In this document: positions 8,687 to 18,893 of the stretch, in pieces
Position numbering within the stretch: the stretch's first letter is position 1
Layout: every line of letters starts with the position of its first letter
Position numbers and translations under genes: made by a program
Origin: Methanothermobacter sp. K4
Lineage (GTDB): Archaea; Methanobacteriota; Methanobacteria; Methanobacteriales; Methanothermobacteraceae
Length of the DNA stretch: 64,000 nt
Assembly: GCF_022014235.1 (NCBI RefSeq)
Contig: NZ_JAKLTD010000001.1
Location: 320,628 to 384,627, forward strand
Reading direction: 5' to 3'
The notes under the pieces: generated by a model
The model's input: only the letters and a program-made list of their open reading frames with translations
Databases searched by the model: none
What the model was told of the DNA's origin: nothing

Positions 8687-9577
8687 ATGAATGAAATCCC
8701 CGTCCTGCTACTTGCAGTTCTCATTGACATCATCCTGGAGGAACCCCCAGCCATCCTGCACCCTGTTGTTCATATGGGCTCCATCATAGTATGGATGAAG
8801 GGCTTCCTCAGTAAAACGCGCCTATCAGGAATGATAATGACTCTCGCGGTTATCTCAGTATTCACAGCACCAGCCATACTCATAGGGTACCTGGATGGCC
8901 CTCTATACACTCTGATAGCTGCAGTGCTCCTGTCAACGGTAATATCCATAAGAATGCTCTTTACATCCGCCCTGGATGTTGGGAGATCACTGAATAACAG
9001 CATTGATGAGGCAAGGGAGAAACTTTCCTATCTTGTAAGCAGAGACACTGCCACCCTAACGGATGGGCAGATACTCTCAGCAACAATTGAAACACTCACA
9101 GAAAACCTCACAGACTCAGTTACAGCACCAATTTTTTATTTTATTCTCCTGGGACTTCCAGGCGCATTCCTTTACAGGGCCGTTAACACACTTGATGCAA
9201 TGGTGGGATACCTTGATGATGAAAACAGGGACCTGGGATGGTTCCCTGCCAGACTTGATGATATACTGAACTACATACCATCCCGAGTGACAGGGTTTAT
9301 GATTGTTCTTGCAGCGTTTCTCCTGTCCATGAACTGGAAAAATTCGCTGAGGGTGCTCCTCAGGGACGCCAGACGCACCCCCAGTCCCAACTCAGGATTC
9401 ACAATGGCTGCAACGGCCGGAGCTCTATCCGTTCAGCTGGAAAAACCAGGAGTATATGTTCTGGGGGATCCCAGAGATTTACTTTCACATGAAAAGCTTA
9501 AAGACGCCCTGAAACTGAGTTCACTATCCCTGGCCCTGTTTATCCTATCTGCAACAGGAATAATGCTGGTGATATAA
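8687..9577 (+). CDS. cbiB: Adenosylcobinamide-phosphate synthase CbiB/CobD
   Basis: A 296-residue integral membrane protein of the CbiB family, which attaches aminopropanol to adenosylcobyrate. The N-terminal DIILEEPPAILHPVVHMG segment, the SRDTATLTDGQILSATIETLTENLTDSV region, FYFILLGLPGAFLYRAVNTLDAMVGY and the C-terminal RDARRTPSPNSGF motif are all typical. About four to five membrane helices. It overlaps cbiG by one base (TAATG), so the two are translationally coupled. Methanogens need cobamides for the Mtr methyltransferase. Confidence 0.94.
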   Translation: MNEIPVLLLAVLIDIILEEPPAILHPVVHMGSIIVWMKGFLSKTRLSGMIMTLAVISVFTAPAILIGYLDGPLYTLIAAVLLSTVISIRMLFTSALDVGRSLNNSIDEAREKLSYLVSRDTATLTDGQILSATIETLTENLTDSVTAPIFYFILLGLPGAFLYRAVNTLDAMVGYLDDENRDLGWFPARLDDILNYIPSRVTGFMIVLAAFLLSMNWKNSLRVLLRDARRTPSPNSGFTMAATAGALSVQLEKPGVYVLGDPRDLLSHEKLKDALKLSSLSLALFILSATGIMLVI

Positions 9578-10566
9578 TGAGACTGAGCATACTTACAATT
9601 ACAGAAAATGGCAGGAAACTCGGTGAGACCCTGAAGACGGCTCTTATGAACGATCCCACCATTCTCTCAGTTAAAATCATCCACGGGAATATAGATTTCA
9701 GGGATGTGTTTTCCAGGAGTGACATGATAATTGGTATAATGGCCGCAGGCATAATGGTGAGGAAGATAGCACCGCTCCTTAAAAACAAATTCTCTGATCC
9801 TGGAGTTATTGTTATCGACGAAATGGGACAGAATGTCATAAGCCTCCTTTCAGGTCATGCAGGAGGTGCAAACGATTTTGCAGTCAAAATTGCAGACATA
9901 CTCAACGCAAACCCTGTTATAACAACAGCAACTGATGTTAATGGTCTTGTGGGAATTGACAGCTTCGCAGCAAGATATTTCTACCTGATACTTGACAGGC
10001 ACCTCGTGAAGCACTTCAACTCCTCAATTGTGGATGGGCACACCGTGGAACTGCACTCCTCAAGGAACCTGGAGCCCCTCATTGATGGTGAACTGTCCGG
10101 AACCTACAGGTACATAAGGGATGGGGATGAGGTTGTAAGGGCCCACTGCAACTCTGAGGTCATGAGACTTGCTCCCCTCAAGGTTTCGGTGGGCATAGGG
10201 ACAAGACGGGGAGTTGAGTCCACCCTAGTAACCACTGCAATTGTGGAAGCACTTGGACTCTTAAAGCTACCTCCAGAGAGGATCGATGCACTGGCAACAG
10301 GTTACATGAAGAAAAATGAAAGTGGAGTAATTGATGCAGCAGAGAATCTGGGGGTCCCCCTGGAAATCATACCTCCCCAGGAGCTCAGATCACAGGATAC
10401 ACACTCATTTTCAGATTTTGTCAACGAAAAATTTGGTGTTGGAAGTGTATGCGAAGCAGCGGCTCTTAAAAGTGCAGGAGCGAAATCAAAACTGGTTATA
10501 AGAAAAACAACATCATCAGGAGTTGCGGTTGCAGTGGCGGTTTCAGGGACACCAAAAACTTTTTAA
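9577..10566 (+). CDS. cbiG: Cobalt-precorrin 5A hydrolase CbiG
   Basis: 329 residues with the CbiG N-terminal domain (DMIIGIMAAGIMVRKIAPLL, then VISLLSGHAGGANDFA and TTATDVNG) and the C-terminal domain beginning SVGIGTRRGVES and ending with EAAALKSAGAKSKLVIRK. CbiG opens the ring of cobalt-precorrin 5A and releases acetaldehyde in the anaerobic cobamide pathway. The start is fused to the stop of cbiB. Both N- and C-terminal CbiG domains are present, so it is a full-length form. Confidence 0.93.
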   Translation: MRLSILTITENGRKLGETLKTALMNDPTILSVKIIHGNIDFRDVFSRSDMIIGIMAAGIMVRKIAPLLKNKFSDPGVIVIDEMGQNVISLLSGHAGGANDFAVKIADILNANPVITTATDVNGLVGIDSFAARYFYLILDRHLVKHFNSSIVDGHTVELHSSRNLEPLIDGELSGTYRYIRDGDEVVRAHCNSEVMRLAPLKVSVGIGTRRGVESTLVTTAIVEALGLLKLPPERIDALATGYMKKNESGVIDAAENLGVPLEIIPPQELRSQDTHSFSDFVNEKFGVGSVCEAAALKSAGAKSKLVIRKTTSSGVAVAVAVSGTPKTF

Positions 10567-10640
10567 CCTAAATGATATAAACCAGATTGAATATAAACAT
10601 TATTCTGTATTCTTCAGGAATTCAGCAGGGAGGACCCAAC

Positions 10641-10895
10641 ATGAGTAACGAAACATTTGATCGCGTTTCTGAAATTTTAAAACACATTATGGAAGATAAT
10701 AGTGTCCCAAGGAACATCAGAAGGGCCGCAGAGGAATCAAAGGAGATCCTCAACAATCCAGATGAGGACAGTACAGTAAGGGCTAGCACAGTCATATCGA
10801 TTCTGGATGAGATAAGCAATGACCCCAACATCCCGATACATGCAAGGACACTGGTATGGGAAATACTCAGTGAACTTGAATCCATAAGGGAATAA
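10641..10895 (+). CDS. UPF0147 family protein
   Basis: An 84-residue all-helical acidic protein ([54 protein letters not shown]), which is the UPF0147 family found across archaea with no known function. ATG 10641 follows GGGAGGACCC with ideal spacing; the longer frame from 10587 has no such site. It stands alone behind cbiG and is followed by a tandem T-rich repeat that probably terminates it. Confidence 0.85.
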   Translation: MSNETFDRVSEILKHIMEDNSVPRNIRRAAEESKEILNNPDEDSTVRASTVISILDEISNDPNIPIHARTLVWEILSELESIRE

Positions 10896-10979
10896 ATCTC
10901 TGTTTTTATATCTTGTTTGTTTGAACAATTTCTTTGGGGATAAATTTCTGTTTTTTATATCTTGTTTGTTTGAACAGTT
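10892..10979. repeat. Two-copy direct repeat, likely bidirectional terminator
   Basis: A unit of about 39-40 bp beginning ATAAAT(C/T)TCTG and containing TTTTTATATCTTGTTTGTTT occurs at 10892-10930 and 10940-10979, 48 bp apart and nearly identical. It fills the gap between the convergent UPF0147 and aldolase genes. The T-runs fit archaeal oligo-T termination in the rightward direction. The duplication is seen directly; the terminator role is inferred. Confidence 0.6.
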
Positions 10980-10986
10980 AATTTAA

Positions 10987-11550
10987 CTATTTCATGGATT
11001 TCAGGACCTCGGCGATGAACCGGGTTTTTGCCAACTCCTCAATGAACTCTGCAAGCAGGAGGGCTTCCTTAACGGTTTCACCGGCACATACCACACCGTG
11101 GTTTTCAAGGACAGCCGCATTTTCATTCACCATACTCTCTGCACAGGCAGCTGCAAGTTCCCTGCTCCCGGGGGGATAATATGGTACCACAGGAATCTTC
11201 CCATGGCCCATGCCTCTGAAGCCCTCCATTTTCTCAATTTCAATACCTGCAACTGAAAATGCCCTGGCATATGGTGAGTGTGTGTGCACCACACCATTGA
11301 CATCAGGTCTCCTCCTGTAGACCTCAAGATGGAGTTCCAGCTCTGAGGATGGTCTCCCGCCCCTCAGCATATTCCCTTCAAGGTCAACCATTGCAACATT
11401 TTTAAGTGTCACCTGGTCAAGGGGGACCATTGTGGGTGTTATGAAAACCCAATCATCCACCCTTGCACTCACATTCCCTCCAATACCAGATACAAGGCCC
11501 CTCCTGTAGAGGTGAACCGAAACATCAACAACATCCCTCAGCGGATTCAA
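10987..11550 (-). CDS. fucA: Class II aldolase, L-fuculose-1-phosphate aldolase-like
   Basis: 187 residues of the AraD/FucA zinc aldolase family: GGNVSARVD, VVHTHSPYARAFS (zinc histidines), and LENHGVVCAGETVKEAL. In methanogens an enzyme of this family (MJ1418 type) is thought to make lactaldehyde that feeds coenzyme F420 synthesis; that assignment here is by family only, and methylthioribulose-phosphate or other sugar-phosphate substrates are possible. The start is TTG at 11550 behind CAGGTGATTCC. It follows the PolD small-subunit gene on the same strand by 17 bp. Confidence 0.85.
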   Translation of the reverse strand: MNPLRDVVDVSVHLYRRGLVSGIGGNVSARVDDWVFITPTMVPLDQVTLKNVAMVDLEGNMLRGGRPSSELELHLEVYRRRPDVNGVVHTHSPYARAFSVAGIEIEKMEGFRGMGHGKIPVVPYYPPGSRELAAACAESMVNENAAVLENHGVVCAGETVKEALLLAEFIEELAKTRFIAEVLKSMK

Positions 11551-11567
11551 GGAATCACCTGCCTGGA

Positions 11568-13040
11568 CTAATTGAACTCCAGAAGCTTCATTACCCCCCT
11601 GTTAAGCACCGGGACCTGGCCACATGTTGGGACAATGTTGTATATCTTCTGGAACTCCGTCTGCGACTGGAATGTACCTGAATTTATAAGGTGAATGCCC
11701 TTGTATTTTTTGTATGCGTTTATATGGACATGTCCAGTGTGAAGGATATGGGGGACATCATCAATCACAAGGTGGTCCTCTATCTCAGATACAAGCGGGG
11801 TCCTCTCACCGTATATTGGTGCGAGGTGTCTCTTCTCAAGGAGTTCCTCCATTATGAGATCAGATCTTTCATGTGAAAGCCCATTCACGCTCATGGCCAT
11901 GTCATCAAAGCTTCTGCCATGGTATATGAGGGTTTTTATACCGTCAAGACTAACCATGGACGGGTTACTCAAAAATTCAACATTTTTGAGGCTGTAGAGT
12001 GGCTCCGCATATTCCTCGGGTATTGCTGGCTGGGGCTCAGCGATCCTTGATGCATCGTGGTTTCCAGGGATCATCACGATCTTTATGTCATCCCTTATAT
12101 CTCCAAAAAGCCTTGCGGCCTCCTCATACTGCTCATTGATATCTTTTATGACGAGTTCCTTTTCCTGTCCCGGGTATATACCGATACCATCAACAATATC
12201 ACCTGCAACCACCAGGTACTTAATGTCAGCCGCGATATTCATCTGTTCCTCTGTCCCAAAGTCACCATTTATCCATTTAATGAACCTGGTGAATGCATCT
12301 TCAAGGAATGTCTCGCTTCCTATGTGAACATCGGATATGAAAGCAACAGAAAAGTCCATTTCTTTCTCCTGTATCCTGGGAACCCCTGGATGGAAGATCT
12401 CAGAGGCCACCACAAATCTCCCCTTTTTCGCACCCTGAACACCTATCACCTCATCCCTCACCAGTTTCTCGGATTTTTCAAACAGTTTATGGTTTTCATT
12501 GTGAACCACCACTGTTATTTCCCCGGTTTCATCCTCCAGTTCAAGCATTCTGTGGTTATTCTTTGTGGTTCGTATCTCATTTATGATCCCTATGATGCTC
12601 ACAGCGTCGTCCCCGCCACGAAGATCAGCAATGGGCACATGACTCTTAAGTTCAGGGCGTCTTTTAAGGAGATCCCTCAGGCAGCTGAATCTGCTGTTGA
12701 AGTAGGAGATCATGTCACCTATCTCCCCGCTGGTGTATGATCTCTTACTGGTGTCTGTGATAACCCTGAAGTCAAAGTCCCTCTCCCTTGGAACATTGAT
12801 TGGACCCCTCGCCTTTATTTCCGCGGGGTTATCTATTTCCTCAGTAACCTCAAATAGGTCATCAAGCATCTCAGAGGTCAGGAGAGTGAATTTACCCCCA
12901 CCATTCTTCTTTATCTTAACTATAATCTCTGAGGAAGCTGTTGAAGGGTCATCCATTTCCTTCAACCTGAAATATGCGTTATCCTCTATTAAAATTCCTT
13001 CCCTTGCGAATTTTCCTATTATTTCATTCATTTCAATCAT
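11568..13040 (-). CDS. polB: Family D DNA polymerase small subunit DP1
   Basis: 490 residues. After an N-terminal region and an OB-fold ([23 protein letters not shown]) comes a calcineurin-like phosphoesterase domain: [29 protein letters not shown] and TGHVHINAY. This is the PolD proofreading exonuclease subunit, an Mre11-like nuclease partner of the large DP2 subunit, which is not in this window. Start is ATG 13040, or ATG 13031 three codons later; the upstream GTGA is weak and a TATA-like CATTTTAAAG lies about 35 nt before. It lies 3.4 kb from oriC, keeping the replicative polymerase subunit near the origin. Confidence 0.95.
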   Translation of the reverse strand: MIEMNEIIGKFAREGILIEDNAYFRLKEMDDPSTASSEIIVKIKKNGGGKFTLLTSEMLDDLFEVTEEIDNPAEIKARGPINVPRERDFDFRVITDTSKRSYTSGEIGDMISYFNSRFSCLRDLLKRRPELKSHVPIADLRGGDDAVSIIGIINEIRTTKNNHRMLELEDETGEITVVVHNENHKLFEKSEKLVRDEVIGVQGAKKGRFVVASEIFHPGVPRIQEKEMDFSVAFISDVHIGSETFLEDAFTRFIKWINGDFGTEEQMNIAADIKYLVVAGDIVDGIGIYPGQEKELVIKDINEQYEEAARLFGDIRDDIKIVMIPGNHDASRIAEPQPAIPEEYAEPLYSLKNVEFLSNPSMVSLDGIKTLIYHGRSFDDMAMSVNGLSHERSDLIMEELLEKRHLAPIYGERTPLVSEIEDHLVIDDVPHILHTGHVHINAYKKYKGIHLINSGTFQSQTEFQKIYNIVPTCGQVPVLNRGVMKLLEFN

Positions 13041-13172
13041 TCACTGCGGTTAAACTGGTGCCTGAGAAATCTTTAAAATGGGTTCACAGTTAAATATTTC
13101 ATTGAGTTCATATATTCTTTATCGAAATACTAGTTTACCCTTTGGGTCCATTCACAGAAAAAAGGTGATGCA

Positions 13173-13670
13173 TTGCCAAGGATCATTAAATTATTCCTGT
13201 TCCTCATAATATTCCTGGCCTTCTTTGAGGCTGGGCTCATAAGTTCATACACACTTGTAACGTCCAAACCACCGGATGTGGAAAAACTTATTGAAATGCA
13301 GATAGACACCGTGTCTTCATTCCTGGATTCCGGCAAGAATATAACCTCCACCATCACTGGAGGGCCTGAGGAGATACGGATAATAAACAATGCAGATGTT
13401 GCAGATGCCCTTAAAGCCCGCACAGGCCTTGATGGAATAAACATCCGGTCCCTCAATGCAACAACAACAGAGGACACATCACTTGAGAACATCAATATCA
13501 ACATAACAGCGACAGGATACCGTGAAAACCAGACAGGAAGCGGTCAGATAGTAATAAGGCCAACCGAGCAGTTCACTGTAACTGCAGCTGCAAGGGCTGA
13601 AACGAGGTCATCAGGGGTATGGGTTGATATCAGAACCCTTAGAATCATTTCAGTAACCAGGATTTACTGA
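13173..13670 (+). CDS. Membrane-anchored exported protein of unknown function
   Basis: 165 residues: one N-terminal hydrophobic segment (LFLFLIIFLAFFEAGLISSY) that would serve as an uncleaved signal anchor, then a soluble outer domain rich in Thr, Ile and Asn with sequons (NITS, NATT, NITA, NQTG). The start is TTG at 13173 behind AAAGGTGATG, an excellent site. No family recognised. Followed by cbiH in the same direction after a 93-bp gap. Sequons and anchor support location outside the cytoplasmic membrane. Confidence 0.72.
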   Translation: MPRIIKLFLFLIIFLAFFEAGLISSYTLVTSKPPDVEKLIEMQIDTVSSFLDSGKNITSTITGGPEEIRIINNADVADALKARTGLDGINIRSLNATTTEDTSLENININITATGYRENQTGSGQIVIRPTEQFTVTAAARAETRSSGVWVDIRTLRIISVTRIY

Positions 13671-13763
13671 GCATCACTTAGGAGGGTAAATTCAGGCAGT
13701 TTTTGGATATGCCGCTGCATTGGCTCCACATCAATAAGCTCCTGATTCACTGAAGGTGTTTTC

Positions 13764-14837
13764 ATGATAAGGATAATAGGACTTGGACCCACAAGGGAGG
13801 ATATAACAGTAAGGGCCCTCAGGGCTCTTGAGGAATCCGATGTTGTCATAGGATATGCGAGGTACATAAAACAGATAGAGGACCTCCTGGAGGGCAAGGA
13901 GATAATAAAAAGCGGAATGGGATCTGAACTTGAGAGAGTGGAAAAGGCCATTGAGAAACACCTTGAAGGTCTAAATGTTGCACTGGTGAGTTCAGGAGAC
14001 CCTGGTGTCTATGGGATGGCCAATGTATTCTTTCAGATATTTGATAAGTATTCTGGGCTTGAATTTGAGGTTATACCTGGCGTGACCGCGGTCAACTATG
14101 CAGCATCACAGCTGGGGGCACCACTCCATGACTTTGCAGTTATAAGTCTAAGCGACATCCTCACACCCCTATCAGAGATAAGGATGAAGATAAGGGCAGC
14201 TGCAGAGTCGGGACTTGTAATAGCCCTTTATAACCCCCTGGGAAAGAGGAGGAAGAAACCCTTCAGGGAGGCACTTGAAATACTGAGATCTGAACTTGAA
14301 CCAGAAACGCCAGTTGGCGTGGTTAGAACCGAAAATGGAAGTCCACAGGTGAGTATTCTGGCTCTTGGAGATCTAGACGAATCCCTTGTGGACATGTCCA
14401 CCACCATAATAGTTGGCAACGTTACAACCTACACAAGGGATGGCTACATGATCACACCTCGCGGATACGCGGTTGAGGTCCCACTCCATGAACTTGCAAG
14501 GAAGTTCTATGAGGAGAATCCATGCGGCAAAGATTCAGGTCCTGATGAGAAATGCGACTTTTACCCCTGCCATTTTAAGGGTCAGAACTGTGCATTCTGT
14601 TACTGTCCATTCTATCCGTGCGGTGATGGATCCACAGGGGGCTACTGGATACGTGATAAGGGTGTATGGAGCTGCCAGGACTGCAGATGGATACACACCG
14701 ACGAGGCTGTTGAGTGCATCAGAAGGGGTCTCAGGCGTCTGATTTCAGAACCAGATGATCTAACCGATAGGAAGAAGGAGCTTCTCAAGCTTCGAAGGGA
14801 GTGCCTTATGGTTTCATCGAGAGATGACTCCATCTGA
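13764..14837 (+). CDS. cbiH: Cobalt-factor III (precorrin-3B C17) methyltransferase with C-terminal Cys-rich domain
   Basis: Residues 1-245 are a tetrapyrrole methylase: [16 protein letters not shown] at the N-terminus, [24 protein letters not shown] and [10 protein letters not shown] are the CbiH/CobJ motifs for C17 methylation and ring contraction. Residues about 250-310 add a small cysteine-rich domain ([20 protein letters not shown], then WSCQDC) of the type called cysteine-rich small or zf-like, with about ten cysteines able to bind Zn or a cluster. That fusion occurs in methanogen CbiH proteins. ATG follows GGTGTTTTC. It is separated from cbiBG by 3 kb of unrelated genes. Confidence 0.92.
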   Translation: MIRIIGLGPTREDITVRALRALEESDVVIGYARYIKQIEDLLEGKEIIKSGMGSELERVEKAIEKHLEGLNVALVSSGDPGVYGMANVFFQIFDKYSGLEFEVIPGVTAVNYAASQLGAPLHDFAVISLSDILTPLSEIRMKIRAAAESGLVIALYNPLGKRRKKPFREALEILRSELEPETPVGVVRTENGSPQVSILALGDLDESLVDMSTTIIVGNVTTYTRDGYMITPRGYAVEVPLHELARKFYEENPCGKDSGPDEKCDFYPCHFKGQNCAFCYCPFYPCGDGSTGGYWIRDKGVWSCQDCRWIHTDEAVECIRRGLRRLISEPDDLTDRKKELLKLRRECLMVSSRDDSI

Positions 14838-14912
14838 AGAACCAATTTCACCGCAGCAAGATATTTATTCAAAGTCACCCAATATCAGTTCAGCAGCCCA
14901 GGAGGATGAAAG

Positions 14913-15509
14913 TTGTCCAAAAGTGTTAAGGATATTCTCATCGAAATGAAGAACCTTTCGGAGTTGATGGTGGATCTTGCATACTCTGCACTCCTGTTTA
15001 ACAGCAGGGACGCGGCAGAGGAGGTCATAAAACTTGAAAACAAGGTTAACAGGCTTAACTATGAGATAAAAAAGGAGTCACTTCTTGCTGCAAGATCTGT
15101 TGAGGACGCCGAAAAACTGACAGCCCTTCTTGAGGTGGGCGAGGCAGCTGAAAGCATTGCAAACTCTGCCAAGGACATCGCTGACCTGGTGTTAAAGGGA
15201 ATCAAACCTCACCCTGTATTCAAGATGGTCATGGAGGAGTCAGATGAGATAATAGTCAGGGTGACGATTGATGAGGGATCAGAGCTGGCAGGGAAATCAC
15301 TGGGAGACCTTTTACTTGCAACAAGAACGGGTATGAGGGTTATAGCCATCAGAAGAGGCGAATCCTGGATTTATGGACCTGACAGAAACACGGTACTTGC
15401 AGAGAACGATACCCTTATTGCCAAGGGGAACGAAGCAGGCTCAGAACTCTTATTTGCCCTTGCAAAGGGTGAGATGACCCTTGAGGATATAGGGTGTAGC
15501 ATAGAATAG
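14913..15509 (+). CDS. PhoU/RCK_C (TrkA-C) domain protein, likely transporter regulator
   Basis: 198 residues: an N-terminal PhoU-like helical domain ([20 protein letters not shown], residues about 1-105) and a C-terminal RCK_C/TrkA-C domain ([20 protein letters not shown]...[14 protein letters not shown]). Such proteins bind ligands and gate cation channels or transporters. The TTG start at 14913 follows GGAGGATGAA. The MgtE-like transporter starts 35 bp downstream, so this is most likely its cytoplasmic regulatory partner. Confidence 0.85.
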   Translation: MSKSVKDILIEMKNLSELMVDLAYSALLFNSRDAAEEVIKLENKVNRLNYEIKKESLLAARSVEDAEKLTALLEVGEAAESIANSAKDIADLVLKGIKPHPVFKMVMEESDEIIVRVTIDEGSELAGKSLGDLLLATRTGMRVIAIRRGESWIYGPDRNTVLAENDTLIAKGNEAGSELLFALAKGEMTLEDIGCSIE

Positions 15510-15544
15510 TCCAGAGATGATGTGAATGTTAGCAGGTGAGATCA

Positions 15545-16876
15545 ATGAGGATAACAGGAAGATTACTGAGGACGACTCGGCTCATACTTCAATCCCTGCT
15601 AACATTTACCGTCAATTTATCCATAATTGCCTCAAGGGGATTTATCAGAGCATTTAATCTGTTCAGAAGTTTCGGAAGCTTTTTCAGGGGTTCTAAGAGG
15701 GTTATAGGGGAAAGCTTCGTCGCACTCTTTATATGTGCCCTGGGGGACCTTGTGGCAGGTATATTCCTGGGTAAGATGTCTCCCCTCCTGGAGTCATATC
15801 CGGGTCTACTTGTACTGATACCTGGCGCCATAGGCATGAGGGGTAACATCTTCGGTGCCCTGGGTTCACGTCTCGGTTCAGGTCTGCATATAGGTACCCT
15901 TTCACCGGAACTTCGAAAATCAGATGTCCTTACAGAGAACATTGAGGCCACCATCATACTGACCGTGGTCATGTCAATTTTCCTTGGATTCATGGCCTGG
16001 GTATTCTGCCACATCTTTGGATTTCGAAGCATGGGAATAATGGATTTCATTGTTATCTCTGTGGCTGGGGGCATAATATCAGGGGCTGTTCTCCTCCCGG
16101 CAACCGTCCTCATATCCCTCAAGAGCTATGAGAATGGCTGGGACCCTGATAACGTCACAACACCCCTCATAGCAGCTTCAGGTGACCTTTTCACGCTCCC
16201 ATCCATATTCGCTGCACTGGCGATCCTTGAAGCTGTAAAGAATGGTATTTTTGAATGGGTGCTCTTTTTCCTGTTTATCCTGATGGGTGCTCTGGGCCTT
16301 GCAATGGGAATTAAGGGTCAGTATAACCTCAGAAGGATCATAAGACAGAGTGTGCCAGTACTTCTCCTCTGCTCGGCCCTTGGAACCACTGCAGGTATAG
16401 TCCTAAACAGTAAACTATCATTTATACTTGATAACCCTGCAATCCTTGCACTGGTGCCACTGTTTTCAGGTGAAAGCGGAGACCTTGTAAGCATACTCGG
16501 AGCAAGGCTTTCTTCCGGGCTCCACTCAGGTATAGTCCCCGCAACCCTCAGGCCTCATGGGGAGGCCCTCAGAAACTTTGGAATAATATCCGTGCTGTCA
16601 CTGATCATATATCCAACCATTGGGCTTCTGGCCCATGTTGTGAGTGTTTCACTTGGTATAGGGTCCCTTGGCCTTGAGAGGATGGTTCTTATAAGTTCAC
16701 TTGCAGGGTACCTTCTGACTCCATTCCTTCTCCTGGTGGGCTTTTATCTGAGCTCGGCATCCTACAGACTTGAACTGGACCCTGACAACATAGTCATTCC
16801 CCTATCGACCAGCATGACAGACCCAGTGGCAAATACATGTCTTGTAATAGCCATAATAGCAGTTATAGGGATCTGA
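15545..16876 (+). CDS. MgtE/SLC41-type divalent cation transporter, two-repeat form
   Basis: 443 residues with about ten membrane helices. Two homologous halves each carry the MgtE membrane-domain signature: [20 protein letters not shown]...[11 protein letters not shown] in the first and [20 protein letters not shown]...[11 protein letters not shown] in the second. The cytoplasmic N and CBS domains of bacterial MgtE are absent, as in SLC41 and many archaeal forms. ATG 15545 lies behind CAGGTGAGATCA. Likely substrate Mg2+ (Co2+ also possible). The upstream PhoU/RCK_C gene probably supplies the regulatory domain missing here. Confidence 0.88.
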   Translation: MRITGRLLRTTRLILQSLLTFTVNLSIIASRGFIRAFNLFRSFGSFFRGSKRVIGESFVALFICALGDLVAGIFLGKMSPLLESYPGLLVLIPGAIGMRGNIFGALGSRLGSGLHIGTLSPELRKSDVLTENIEATIILTVVMSIFLGFMAWVFCHIFGFRSMGIMDFIVISVAGGIISGAVLLPATVLISLKSYENGWDPDNVTTPLIAASGDLFTLPSIFAALAILEAVKNGIFEWVLFFLFILMGALGLAMGIKGQYNLRRIIRQSVPVLLLCSALGTTAGIVLNSKLSFILDNPAILALVPLFSGESGDLVSILGARLSSGLHSGIVPATLRPHGEALRNFGIISVLSLIIYPTIGLLAHVVSVSLGIGSLGLERMVLISSLAGYLLTPFLLLVGFYLSSASYRLELDPDNIVIPLSTSMTDPVANTCLVIAIIAVIGI

Positions 16877-16928
16877 ATCACCATGAAGACTTCAGAACCA
16901 TGTAATAACTGCTAGCAGGAGCTCTGAG

Positions 16929-17720
16929 TCAGTATGGGGATATGAGGATCTGAAGGGAGCATGGCTGGATCTCAAAGTAATCGGGTTTCGGCGGGCAATC
17001 CATTCCAGAGCGGGGAAGGCCAGCAATTATTACACCTCCTCCACAGCCATGTAAGTGGATCCATACCACGCCCTGCCCTGTTAAATTCAGTCTCAAACTT
17101 CCGGAGCGGATTTTTATTTCTTCATTGCTTCTGTTGCAGTCTCTGTCAACGATGAATGATCCGCTGGAGCCATCTGATATGAGGTAGTAATCCAGTGAGT
17201 CATTAACGCGAAAATTCATGCAGGTCCAGTTTTCACCATGACCCGAGGGACATATGCATTCACTTCGCCTGATAACATAATCTGATAGGAAGTTGCAGTT
17301 GACGGTTCTTCTGAATACGTATATTTCGTCCCCAATCACTTCATCTCCAATAATTATGGGGCTTATTCTGTCGTTGAGGGGATGGAGCACAATTCTCACA
17401 TGAAACCACCGGAATGCCCTTTCAAGTAATTCCGGTTTTGACCGAAGTTTCATGAGTTTTTCATAGGATATAACTCCCCTTTTACCTGGGACGGCAATTC
17501 CAGGATACCTGCAGGTGCCTGGAGGAAGTTTCTCCCAGTTGACAGGATCACCTGGTGTATTTATGAGAATATCCACTGCAGCAGCATTTTTCTCCCTGAA
17601 GTACGCCTCCCTGAATTTTTCATCCAGACGGGTCTCCTGCACATCCATGAGCTCTGCAGATATACCTACAATCATGGTTACGATGATGAGGGAGAGCAGA
17701 AAATCTGTTGAGAATATCAA
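16929..17720 (-). CDS. Membrane-anchored exported protein, pilin-like N-terminus, Cys-rich
   Basis: 263 residues: a short cytoplasmic start, then FSTDFLLSLIIVTMIVGISA, a hydrophobic helix at the extreme N-terminus like those of archaeal class III (type IV pilin-like) proteins, followed by an outer domain with several cysteines (NCNFLSDY, SECICPSGHGENWTC, DRDCNRSN, LHGCGGG) suggesting disulfides. Start TTG 17720 overlaps the stop of the gene at 17717 and uses its GGTGTGGTG as ribosome binding site, so both are coupled. No family recognised; a surface or pilus-associated role is inference. Confidence 0.7.
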   Translation of the reverse strand: MIFSTDFLLSLIIVTMIVGISAELMDVQETRLDEKFREAYFREKNAAAVDILINTPGDPVNWEKLPPGTCRYPGIAVPGKRGVISYEKLMKLRSKPELLERAFRWFHVRIVLHPLNDRISPIIIGDEVIGDEIYVFRRTVNCNFLSDYVIRRSECICPSGHGENWTCMNFRVNDSLDYYLISDGSSGSFIVDRDCNRSNEEIKIRSGSLRLNLTGQGVVWIHLHGCGGGVIIAGLPRSGMDCPPKPDYFEIQPCSLQILISPY

Positions 17721-18619
17721 TGCACCACACCGTACTTTTCTCCATGTGCCCTGTCAAGGTATAGGATGAGTCCTGATGCATTGTGGGGTTCTCCGTTGTA
17801 GGGGGCTGTGAATAGAACGTGGTCAACGGATACCGGGGCCTCCTCAGAATTTCCTGAGGGTATTATGAAGGTTTCAAGGCCCAAGTGTGGGCACGAGGTT
17901 TTTCCCTCCAGCCTGCAGAGGTAGCAGGACCCATCATGGCTCTCATGGTAGTATCCATTTATGAGGCAGGCATAGAGGGCAACGCTGGATCCATGGCTGA
18001 TGTAGGGTTCATAGGGACACCTTTTTATTATGAAAGGACCGGAAGCCCCCTCATAGGCTTCTCTGTTCCCTGAAGAAAGGTAGTCCCTGAGGCTCCCACC
18101 ATACTCTATTGACGTTTCATTGTGCTGCAACCTCCCAAGAACCCTGAAGGGCAGGGGATCAGGCAGGCCCTCAACAGACACCCTTACCGAAAGGTTCTCA
18201 GTGTGGTGAATTTCACCTGACCTAATATCAACAGTGGAGTTAACCTCAATAAAGAATGGATCATCGGATGCCCCCTCAACCGAATTCACGCTACAGCTCA
18301 CATTCATATTGCTGTGGACGGTACATAACCTATCAATGCGTTCATCTACCCTTTCCCTCACGAGGGCCCTGGAGTCCAGATCTGAAGGAAGCGTACCGTT
18401 TATGGCCTCATGCGCAGTTTCATTTAGAACTTCCCCTGTTATCACTGGGATGCTGTCCCTTATGTCCCACAGGGCCCCTGTCATACTCTCAGATAGGGCC
18501 CTATCAGCACTTCTTTCCACCGATGAATCATCGATGCTGAGTATCATGAGGGCGAGTATCACGGTCGGAACCATGAGAAGAAGACTTAGACCTCCCATCA
18601 CATATCCTCCATCATCCAT
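17717..18619 (-). CDS. Membrane-anchored exported protein, pilin-like N-terminus
   Basis: 300 residues. The N-terminus DDGGYVMGGLSLLLMVPTVI runs into a single hydrophobic helix right after a short charged stretch, again like an archaeal pseudopilin. The rest is an outer domain with many sequons (NETA, NGTL, NSTV, NLSV, NETS, NASG) and a CPYEPYISHG/CYLCRLEGKTSCPHL cysteine cluster. GGTGATACA precedes the ATG. It is the first of a leftward two-gene operon; the AT-rich 18636-18700 region holds its promoter. Function unknown. Confidence 0.7.
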   Translation of the reverse strand: MDDGGYVMGGLSLLLMVPTVILALMILSIDDSSVERSADRALSESMTGALWDIRDSIPVITGEVLNETAHEAINGTLPSDLDSRALVRERVDERIDRLCTVHSNMNVSCSVNSVEGASDDPFFIEVNSTVDIRSGEIHHTENLSVRVSVEGLPDPLPFRVLGRLQHNETSIEYGGSLRDYLSSGNREAYEGASGPFIIKRCPYEPYISHGSSVALYACLINGYYHESHDGSCYLCRLEGKTSCPHLGLETFIIPSGNSEEAPVSVDHVLFTAPYNGEPHNASGLILYLDRAHGEKYGVVH

Positions 18620-18766
18620 TGTATCACCGGATTAAAATTAATTATTACTAACATAAAAATATTACTGAAATGATATTAAGTTAATATTAACAGTTCTGGT
18701 GCTTTAATGGCGACCTAAACCATTTAGAAAGAGAAAAAAGGCCAGATTATTCCATGGATCAAGTCA

Positions 18767-18817
18767 GGGGTAATAAGAATCTTTATTACTCCCATGGGAG
18801 CACAATGGATTTAAATA
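18767..18817 (+). promoter_or_regulatory. Palindromes and TATA box upstream of the DUF35-cfbA-thiL-amrS operon
   Basis: A hairpin-forming repeat (GGGGTAATAA against TTATTACTCCC, 18767-18793) overlaps a perfect 12-bp palindrome CTCCCATGGGAG at 18789-18800. The TATA-like TTTAAATA at 18810-18817 begins ten bases downstream. A palindrome just upstream of the TATA/BRE position is a typical archaeal activator or repressor site. The structure is seen; the regulator is unknown. Confidence 0.45.
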
Positions 18818-18893
18818 TCCGCGGACCATATGATTTAATTATAATGAATCAAGATAGATAATGAAAACCGATTACATTTACGGAGGTCATATC

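Noticed and set aside
12057..12740. 227-codon rightward open frame
   Set aside because: It lies wholly inside the PolD small-subunit gene on the other strand, has no family features and no binding site.
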